Shown in pieces: positions 7,028-11,374 of a DNA stretch of 11,374 bases (positions are counted from its first letter, which is position 1; each line of letters opens with the position of its first letter). The position numbers and the translations under genes are program-made. This DNA comes from Candidatus Heimdallarchaeota archaeon (GTDB lineage: Archaea > Asgardarchaeota > Heimdallarchaeia > Heimdallarchaeales > Kariarchaeaceae): contig JALUTL010000236.1 of the NCBI GenBank assembly GCA_027016475.1, positions 1-11,374 on the forward strand, written 5' to 3'. Below the pieces are notes generated by a model, which was not told where the DNA came from, searched no databases, and was given only the letters and a program-made list of their open reading frames with translations.

Positions 7028-7372
7028 TTAGACTGCCAAGTACTCTTCAGGTATCAAGCCCTGCTCATACAGAAACTGTGCATGATTCTTGGAATACCGG
7101 TGTTCCAGAACCCCCTTCTCCTCTGGATGAAGCCCAAATTCGGGGATCACCAGAACCACATCCCCAGTCCGCGACCACATCCGCTTCCGATATTTGCCGG
7201 GAATACGAACCTTTCGGACATGTCCGTCAACACATCGCACCAACAGCAGGTTGCCACCCAACAGCTGAATGATCTGCCCCAAAACCTCCCCCTTTGATTC
7301 ATCCGGAAGCCTGACACGTATTACTTGACCGTCTTCGCCCTGTTGTGACTTTTCTTTGTTCTTCTTCGCCAT
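7028..7372 (-). CDS. eif1A: Translation initiation factor aIF1A
   Basis: The product is the archaeal homologue of eukaryotic eIF1A and bacterial IF1. It binds the A-site region of the small ribosomal subunit and helps select the start codon. From ATG 7372 it has 114 residues: a basic N-terminal tail (MAKKNKEKSQQ), an S1-type OB fold at about 27-77 (GEVLGQIIQLLGGNLLLVRC, DGHVRKVRIPGKYRKR, DVVLVIPEF), then a short helical C-terminal part ending in GLIPEEYLAV. ATG 7372 gives the usual MAKK-type start. The frame stays open to a TTG at 7405, but a TATA-like TTATTTTG covers that codon, leaving a short leader of about ten bases. The flanking genes have unrelated functions and their own promoters. 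Confidence 0.95.
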   Translation of the reverse strand: MAKKNKEKSQQGEDGQVIRVRLPDESKGEVLGQIIQLLGGNLLLVRCVDGHVRKVRIPGKYRKRMWSRTGDVVLVIPEFGLHPEEKGVLEHRYSKNHAQFLYEQGLIPEEYLAV

Positions 7373-7402
7373 ATACTCTTCAAATGAATGATTCACTCCC
7401 CC

Positions 7403-7410
7403 CAAAATAA
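7403..7410 (-). promoter_or_regulatory. Probable TATA box of the aIF1A gene
   Basis: The minus strand reads TTATTTTG, centred about 35 bases before ATG 7372, so the mRNA would carry a leader of about ten bases. It lies just downstream of the stop of the preceding gene. Confidence 0.4.
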
Positions 7411-7420
7411 GCTTTCGTGT

Positions 7421-7918
7421 TCATCCCGTTTGAAGGCCATCATCCACAGGCCTGCACGTGAATTTTGTGGGACTGTTTGCGAAATCATCTATTGACCAAG
7501 CAAAAACAGTTTGGGGCATAACACGCCAGAATGGAGGCGGATGGAACATGCCATATCGTTGTTCATACAGAGACCCCAATCTGCGATCCAGTTCAGGATC
7601 GTTATACCTCACTGCAATCCCTTCAACCATGACAGCTTGGCTTCCGCTTTCTGTTGTAATCGTAACCTTCGGGTTTGCAAGCAAATTCTTTGCCGTTCGG
7701 GTCGATGACCCTCCACCAAAATAAAACATGGCATCAAGCCAAATGCCCCATATGGGACGGGAATGTGGCTTGTCCTTCCAGACAGTACTTATCCAATAGT
7801 TTTTTGACAATCCCATCCATTCGTTTACCTTCGACCAAGAGACCAGCCCTTCAGACCCTTCTGAAATGCCATACTCTGGAATGATTGGACGCGTCGGTTC
7901 CGAAATTTCAATCCGCAT
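7421..7918 (-). CDS. FMN-binding split-barrel protein (pyridoxamine 5'-phosphate oxidase-like)
   Basis: The 165-residue product resembles the pyridoxamine-phosphate-oxidase-like split-barrel group, which binds FMN, F420 or heme. The signature is the beta run NYWISTVWKDKPHSRPIWG (40-58), then LDAMFYFGGGSSTRTAKNLLANPKVTITTE (61-90), where the S/T-R-T-x-K-N-L stretch normally meets the flavin phosphate, and QAVMVEGIA (94-102). The conserved tail TVFAWSIDDFANSPTKFTC is typical of archaeal and actinobacterial members. The precise cofactor and substrate are unknown. The ATG at 7918 lies about 26.5 bases after the centre of a TATA box, so I prefer it over the earlier TTG/ATG at 7939/7936, which overlap the region just downstream of that box. 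Confidence 0.85.
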   Translation of the reverse strand: MRIEISEPTRPIIPEYGISEGSEGLVSWSKVNEWMGLSKNYWISTVWKDKPHSRPIWGIWLDAMFYFGGGSSTRTAKNLLANPKVTITTESGSQAVMVEGIAVRYNDPELDRRLGSLYEQRYGMFHPPPFWRVMPQTVFAWSIDDFANSPTKFTCRPVDDGLQTG

Positions 7919-7940
7919 ACTGACCAAACAATCCATCAAC

Positions 7941-7948
7941 CTTTAAGC
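7941..7948 (-). promoter_or_regulatory. TATA box of the split-barrel protein gene
   Basis: The minus strand reads GCTTAAAG, centred about 26.5 bases before ATG 7918. It lies directly downstream of the stop (7956-7958) of the small-protein operon. Confidence 0.6.
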
Positions 7949-7955
7949 ATTGCTG

Positions 7956-8051
7956 TCAAACAGGACATGTACCTTCAAGCAGCGCTGAAAGAAGAAAGGT
8001 AAGCAACAACAGGACAATGGAAGCAAGCAAGGATTCCAGAAGCTGCCACAT
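7956..8051 (-). CDS. Tiny single-helix membrane protein, 31 residues
   Basis: ATG 8051 overlaps the TGA of the preceding 47-residue gene (TGATG), a typical translational-coupling arrangement. The product begins MWQLLESLLASIVLLLL and ends LLEGTCPV, so it is one hydrophobic helix with a short cysteine-containing tail. There is no recognisable family. It is supported by the junction, the clean membrane-helix composition and the third place in a three-gene overlapping row. The frame is short enough to arise by chance, so certainty is limited. Its end resembles the GSCP end of the divergent 54-residue protein. Confidence 0.5.
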   Translation of the reverse strand: MWQLLESLLASIVLLLLTFLLSALLEGTCPV

Positions 8052-8194
8052 CAGCCATCCCTCCAAAAGTCAAGAATCTCCTCAAGCATCGGCACCTCAT
8101 ACAGGCACATGGATGAAGACACCAGCTTCAGAATGCAGAACACAACCACAGTCCAGAAAAACACCATGGAAAGACCAATCTCCAAGCTTTTCAT
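8051..8194 (-). CDS. Small single-helix membrane protein, 47 residues
   Basis: ATG 8194 overlaps the TGA stop of the 160-residue gene (ATGA), and its own TGA overlaps the ATG of the next small gene. The product starts MKSLEIGLSMVFFWTVVVF; a single membrane helix spans about residues 6-26, followed by a short acidic tail (VPMLEEILDFWRDG). Two cysteines lie at 20 and 30. It is not recognised. The position between two overlapping membrane-protein genes is the main reason to believe it is translated. Confidence 0.55.
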   Translation of the reverse strand: MKSLEIGLSMVFFWTVVVFCILKLVSSSMCLYEVPMLEEILDFWRDG

Positions 8195-8673
8195 GCCTTC
8201 ACCTCCGCATCCTCCAATGAAACAGCAAATGATTCGTTCCCATAGGTGAACATCCTGTACCCTTCCGGCAAAGAAACTGCCGACACAGCAACAGACAGCC
8301 CCTGAAGCTGGGGAAAACTATAGGTGTCAAACACAAACAGCATCTCATCTACCAATGGAACGCCAAGCCGCGTGGTATTGATCAGCCGCCCAACATCATC
8401 GGAAACCTCTACAACGAGCTCCATCGACCCGTTGAACTCAACATGCCAACCATCATACACATTGACCTGCATCTGAATGAAGTATAGTTTCAATGATTCC
8501 AATGGCTCAAACAGGAAGCGGTAATAAACCTCCAAGTACAGCGTGCTGGACAGAACCCTGCCGACTGCCAGCCCAAGAATTGCATACCCGACCAGCAGCA
8601 CCATCACCAGCATCCCTGCCGACAGGTAGAACATGCTTTTCCGTTTCATGGACACCCATAGAAATTCCACCAT
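8191..8673 (-). CDS. Single-helix membrane protein with outer domain, function unknown
   Basis: From ATG 8673 the product has 160 residues: a short basic N-terminus (MKRK at 9-12), one membrane helix (about 15-42) and a domain of about 115 residues rich in beta-prone and aromatic residues. Three N-glycosylation sequons, NGS (81), NTT (99) and NES (146), fit an outer location for that domain. The layout recalls membrane-anchored surface proteins or minor pilins, without a clear pilin cleavage motif. A TATA box at 8697-8704 is centred about 27.5 bases upstream of ATG 8673. The frame stays open to an earlier start at 8754, but that would run through the TATA box and into the divergent gene. It is the first gene of a three-gene overlapping row. 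Confidence 0.75.
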   Translation of the reverse strand: MVEFLWVSMKRKSMFYLSAGMLVMVLLVGYAILGLAVGRVLSSTLYLEVYYRFLFEPLESLKLYFIQMQVNVYDGWHVEFNGSMELVVEVSDDVGRLINTTRLGVPLVDEMLFVFDTYSFPQLQGLSVAVSAVSLPEGYRMFTYGNESFAVSLEDAEVKA

Positions 8674-8696
8674 AAATAGTCCTGAATCTTCCGCAC

Positions 8697-8704
8697 TATT
8701 TATA
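8697..8704. promoter_or_regulatory. Shared TATA element driving two divergent membrane-protein operons
   Basis: The plus strand reads TATTTATA and the minus strand TATAAATA. The centre is about 25.5 bases before ATG 8726 on the plus strand and about 27.5 bases before ATG 8673 on the minus strand. Both distances suit leaderless starts. Only 52 bases separate the two start codons, leaving no room for two independent core promoters. Confidence 0.65.
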
Positions 8705-8725
8705 CCAAAACTGCAAATGTACATC

Positions 8726-8890
8726 ATGGGCGTTACAGAAGAAATCGGGATCATATTGCTCTATGCTGTCCTTCTCGGAGCTGTCGCACTTGTCCTCTTT
8801 ACGATCGCAGATGCAGTCATCAGCCAGCTTACAGACCTCAAGACATCATTCGAGAGCTGGGGATCATGCCTCTCAGGAAGCTGCCCGTAG
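8726..8890 (+). CDS. Small single-helix membrane protein, 54 residues
   Basis: From ATG 8726 the product begins MGVTEEIGIILLYAVLLG. One long hydrophobic helix covers about residues 7-35, followed by a short polar part and the tail GSCLSGSCP with two cysteines. ATG 8726 fits the TATA box spacing; an in-frame ATG at 8717 is too close to the box. The glutamates just before the hydrophobic helix faintly recall type IV pilin-like proteins, but this is weak. Its last 25 bases overlap the start of the next gene in another frame, suggesting coupled translation. No family is recognised. Confidence 0.65.
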   Translation: MGVTEEIGIILLYAVLLGAVALVLFTIADAVISQLTDLKTSFESWGSCLSGSCP

Positions 8891-9885
8891 CTTTCGCCGC
8901 TTTGACGGCACTTTGCCTGACCCTTTCGTCCCACCCGCTGCTTGCAGGCGCAACGCTTCCCATCATATACTTCAGCAACTCGCTTGTCAGCAAAAGGCAC
9001 AAAAAACAGACCGAAAGAACCAGAATGCGGATCAGGCAATTCATCCACCAAGCTGTGGACAACCCCTTGAATCCGCCTTCAGTCCAGAACAGGCTTCAGA
9101 CCACCATCGGAGTTCAACCCACCTATCACCGCGAATCATCGCTTCCAGAACCGCACACGGCAAACATGGAACATGAGCTGACAATCCTTGAACGTGAAAT
9201 GAACCTGATCCATGACAAACTGGCACTCTCGCTTCTCGCCACCATAGGGATCCCCCTCATCTATTTTGTCCAGTCACTCGCCATCAACGACGCGTTTGCA
9301 CTCCTCCCACTCTCCGTCGCCACGCTTTTTCTGCTTCAAAGGCTGTTCCAGCCAGCATATGACCCAACCGGCATCTCGGCACTGCTTCAACAGCTCAAAA
9401 GAGAACCTCCAACAGACCACAGATCCCTCCTCAATTATGATGCCCTGATTGCACCATGGCGTCTGGAATCAGCAGTCCACCTCGTCCCCAAAAAGCATTT
9501 GACCATACCACAGGAAATTGTTGCCACGCTCATTGCATCGACATGGCAGATGGATCCGACACAACGAGAAACATTGGTCGCACAGTTCATCGATGAGTTT
9601 GCCCCCATGAGGCACTTTGAGAACAGCTATGCCGCCAGCCTCAAGGCAAACCAAATCAAAAGAACCTTCAACCTCTTTGCAACCTCGACTGTGCTGGGCA
9701 TACTTGTTGCCATCTCACGACTGCTTGTGCAATTCGGAGGACTACTGGCCCTGCAGTTTCCGCAGTTCCTGCACATAACCACCGGACTGCTTCTGGGAGT
9801 GGGACACCAAAAAGGCCACGCAGCCATTGCTCTACTGCTATACCTTGCTGTCGTGCTGGGATTTGCCTTGACCCCAATGGGATAG
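8866..9885 (+). CDS. Multi-helix membrane protein of unknown function
   Basis: The 339-residue product has hydrophobic segments at about 6-40 (one or two helices), 118-139, 143-160, 268-290 and 303-337. They are separated by two charged soluble regions (about 41-117 and 161-267), the second with several Arg/His/Glu-rich helices. Paired helices alternating with cytosolic helical domains recall the platform proteins of type II secretion and type IV pili (GspF/TadC), but I see no diagnostic motif and no ATPase gene in the window. ATG 8866 lies inside the 54-residue gene, overlapping by 25 bases. Cytosine is frequent at third codon positions, unlike the more AT-rich flanking gene at 9995-11095. 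Confidence 0.75.
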   Translation: MPLRKLPVAFAALTALCLTLSSHPLLAGATLPIIYFSNSLVSKRHKKQTERTRMRIRQFIHQAVDNPLNPPSVQNRLQTTIGVQPTYHRESSLPEPHTANMEHELTILEREMNLIHDKLALSLLATIGIPLIYFVQSLAINDAFALLPLSVATLFLLQRLFQPAYDPTGISALLQQLKREPPTDHRSLLNYDALIAPWRLESAVHLVPKKHLTIPQEIVATLIASTWQMDPTQRETLVAQFIDEFAPMRHFENSYAASLKANQIKRTFNLFATSTVLGILVAISRLLVQFGGLLALQFPQFLHITTGLLLGVGHQKGHAAIALLLYLAVVLGFALTPMG

Positions 9886-9994
9886 CCTCATGAAACGGAA
9901 AAACAGGACATTCCACACCCCCATGATGCTTTTTCATTGCCAAAACTGCCCAAAGAGTCCATAAGAACATTGTATAATGGAATGCAAAATACAA
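9886..9994. terminator. Convergent gap with possible T-rich termination sites
   Basis: The two genes facing each other end on either side of this 109-base gap. On the plus strand a run of five T lies at 9930-9934, about 45 bases after the stop. The minus strand has only a run of four T near 9986-9990. Short T runs can end archaeal transcription, but these are weak. I see no gene here. Confidence 0.25.
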
Positions 9995-11095
9995 TCAATT
10001 ATTTCCATAAAGTACAGATTTGATGATAGAGTCAATTGCAAACACATCAACATTAATGCTTTCAGGGTCAATGATAAAGGACAGTTTTTGCAATATCATT
10101 TCAGCGGCCTGGTTGAGATATTTTGTTGGCCGTTTGGTGAACACAATTGTCGACAACCCATTTCCATGTCTAATAATGATTTTGTATTCTCCAATCTGGA
10201 TCATTTTCAGATCGCCAGTTATTTTCGCTGTTTCTTTCAAGATTGAGCTGATTGCAAACAATGCACCAGAAAGCAAGTTCTCCTCAAAATAACCTTCTTT
10301 CAATGGAGTGTATTCATAGATGGCCACACCATTTCTGTTCGTCAGTACGACCCAATCTACATTTTGAATCTGCAGAAAGGAAAGCGTACCATGTTTAATG
10401 AAAGCAAAATACCACAATGTGTCCGTAATCAAGTATATTGTGTTAGGAATAATTGAGAAAAAGACAAAATTGGTGTTATTCAATTCAGGCAATGGGTCAT
10501 CTAGAGTTGTAGTTCTGATAAGAGCAAACATGATATAGAGGGGAACACCAAGATAGTTGACCATAAAAAAAGTACGGATCTTTTTGAGGGAGGCCTGTTG
10601 TTTTGCAGTTGCATAGGCATCCATCTCCTTCGTGATTCTGTAGATGGTGATGGCAACAAAGATGAAAAAAAGTGGAACACTCACCTGAATAAAAAAAGGA
10701 AATTCTTCTTTCAAGGCAGTCCCAACTTTCTCTGACCTCGACAGGAAAATGAATGTCGCTGTTACAGTCCCCAATATTGCCCCTATTATCAACCGCTTCA
10801 CGTCATATAAGCTGGCACGATAATTCTCAAGAAGCATTATGCCGAAGAATCCTACAAAAATTCCACCCAAAGCAACTGTATCGCTCAGCATCTCCCTTTC
10901 TGGATAGTGCAGAATACCCCACCCCTGTACGATTGAAATCAAAACCCGTGTACTGAAGAAAGCAAGGAACAGTAACCCAACAGCAACCTTTTCCTTACGA
11001 TAAACCGTAGCAGTCCGTTTCAGATAGAATAACAGCAAACACAAATCGGCAAAGATTATTGCAAGAGTTAAATACTGAAGGAAGGAAGCAACCAT
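9995..11095 (-). CDS. Second seven-helix membrane protein with C-terminal longin/roadblock-like domain
   Basis: The 366-residue product has hydrophobic segments at about 4-24, 36-57, 72-91, 102-119, 133-152, 176-194 and 209-232, then a soluble domain from about 245. The domain starts with paired strands around DWVVLTNRNGVAIYEY, followed by a helix (NLLSGALFAISSILKETAK), more strands (LKMIQIGEYKIIIRHGNGLSTIVFT) and a long final helical part. LLSG in the first helix and the N-G turn between the first strands match the gene at 4169-5317. The shared plan suggests two members of one receptor-like family with a cytosolic longin-like output domain; the ligand and partner are unknown. ATG 11095 is 25.5 bases from the TATA box. 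It stands alone, convergent with the operon to its left. Confidence 0.82.
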   Translation of the reverse strand: MVASFLQYLTLAIIFADLCLLLFYLKRTATVYRKEKVAVGLLFLAFFSTRVLISIVQGWGILHYPEREMLSDTVALGGIFVGFFGIMLLENYRASLYDVKRLIIGAILGTVTATFIFLSRSEKVGTALKEEFPFFIQVSVPLFFIFVAITIYRITKEMDAYATAKQQASLKKIRTFFMVNYLGVPLYIMFALIRTTTLDDPLPELNNTNFVFFSIIPNTIYLITDTLWYFAFIKHGTLSFLQIQNVDWVVLTNRNGVAIYEYTPLKEGYFEENLLSGALFAISSILKETAKITGDLKMIQIGEYKIIIRHGNGLSTIVFTKRPTKYLNQAAEMILQKLSFIIDPESINVDVFAIDSIIKSVLYGNN

Positions 11096-11116
11096 TTTTA
11101 GACCCTATCCCGCCAG

Positions 11117-11124
11117 TATAAAAT
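11117..11124. promoter_or_regulatory. TATA box, certain for the minus-strand gene, possibly shared
   Basis: The minus strand reads ATTTTATA, centred 25.5 bases before ATG 11095. The plus strand reads TATAAAAT and is about 19.5 bases before ATG 11140. That is short for a leaderless start, so use in the plus direction is less sure. Confidence 0.6.
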
Positions 11125-11139
11125 AATTTGCCAATAAAA

Positions 11140-11374
11140 ATGAACAAAGAGCGAGACTTTGTCCACATACCGGCAACAATTTTTCGAAAGATAAGGCAAG
11201 CATATATATCCATTTTCTATTTAATTTCTAAATCCCCCAATCTTGATTTAAGATATGAAAAACCAATCGGTAGCCATTTTAGTTCAAACAATTATTACCA
11301 TGAACAAATTTTTTATTATTTTTATTATCTTCTCAAAAATTTTATTCCTCATGGGATAAGACGGAGGTATATTC
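11140..11374 (+). CDS. Partial hypothetical protein running off the right edge, AT-rich
   Basis: From ATG 11140 a frame stays open for 78 codons to the end of the window without a stop. It begins MNKERDFVHIPATIF and contains a Tyr/Phe-rich stretch followed by basic HGIRRRY. GC is about 25% over the last 120 bases by hand count, well below the rest of the window. At that composition stops should be frequent, so an open run this long is unlikely by chance. It could be a newly acquired gene or an AT-rich accessory gene. No family is recognised, and the start is uncertain because the TATA spacing is short. Confidence 0.45.
   Translation, partial: MNKERDFVHIPATIFRKIRQAYISIFYLISKSPNLDLRYEKPIGSHFSSNNYYHEQIFYYFYYLLKNFIPHGIRRRYI

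Noticed and set aside
8017..8220. Plus-strand frame of 67 residues
   Set aside because: It is the antisense shadow of the two small membrane-protein genes at 7956-8194. Its translation is Ser/Pro/His-rich and it has no promoter.
8633..8725. N-terminal extension of the 54-residue protein back to 8633
   Set aside because: This would read across the shared TATA element and the start of the divergent gene. The extension is polar and unlike the rest of the protein.
9668..9994. Minus-strand frame of 108 residues
   Set aside because: It is antisense to the end of the 339-residue membrane protein, with low-complexity Ala/Arg/Gly composition typical of a shadow frame.
1..11374. CRISPR arrays, tRNA genes and insertion sequences
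   Set aside because: No regularly spaced repeats, no cloverleaf with the usual T-loop motif and no transposase-like protein were found by eye on either strand.

Overview
The window comes from an archaeon. The evidence is a translation factor of the aIF1A type, an M1 aminopeptidase of the tricorn-interacting-factor type, and archaeal TATA boxes centred about 25-28 bases upstream of most start codons, which implies largely leaderless mRNAs. Two proteins join seven membrane helices to a C-terminal domain that looks like a longin/roadblock fold. That architecture points to the Asgard archaea (Promethearchaeota), but this is inference and I could not run a marker-gene test. Coding regions are roughly 45% GC by hand sampling.

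Left part (1-3151): the first bases hold the start of a minus-strand gene that runs off the edge. The stretch from about 239 to 650 has no convincing protein gene. It is clearly GC-richer (about 58% by hand count), its two ends can pair with each other, and it folds into several hairpins whose G-U wobbles and GNRA tetraloop fit the plus strand only. I call it a candidate structured RNA of about 412 nt, and it matches neither RNase P RNA nor SRP RNA by eye. Directly after it, with its own TATA box, lies a complete M1 zinc aminopeptidase.

Middle part (3148-7918, all minus strand): a small membrane-anchored protein, a DUF1572/DinB-superfamily protein, a seven-helix protein with a cytosolic longin-like domain, a hotdog thioesterase, a PrsW-family intramembrane protease carrying three zinc ribbons, aIF1A, and a split-barrel flavin-binding protein. 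Most have their own TATA box, so they look like single-gene units. The PrsW/thioesterase pair may be co-transcribed.

Right part (7956-11374): a compact cluster of uncharacterised membrane proteins diverges from one TATA element at 8697-8704. To the left run a 160-residue single-helix protein with an outer domain and two tiny single-helix proteins (47 and 31 residues), with start and stop codons overlapping at each junction. To the right run a 54-residue single-helix protein and a 339-residue multi-helix protein, again overlapping. After a convergent gap comes a second seven-helix/longin-like protein on the minus strand. Divergent from it, an AT-rich open frame runs off the right edge.

The main candidates for something new are the 239-650 RNA and the small-membrane-protein cluster. 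The two seven-helix/longin-like proteins are a third point of interest, as possible receptors feeding a small-GTPase type of signalling.
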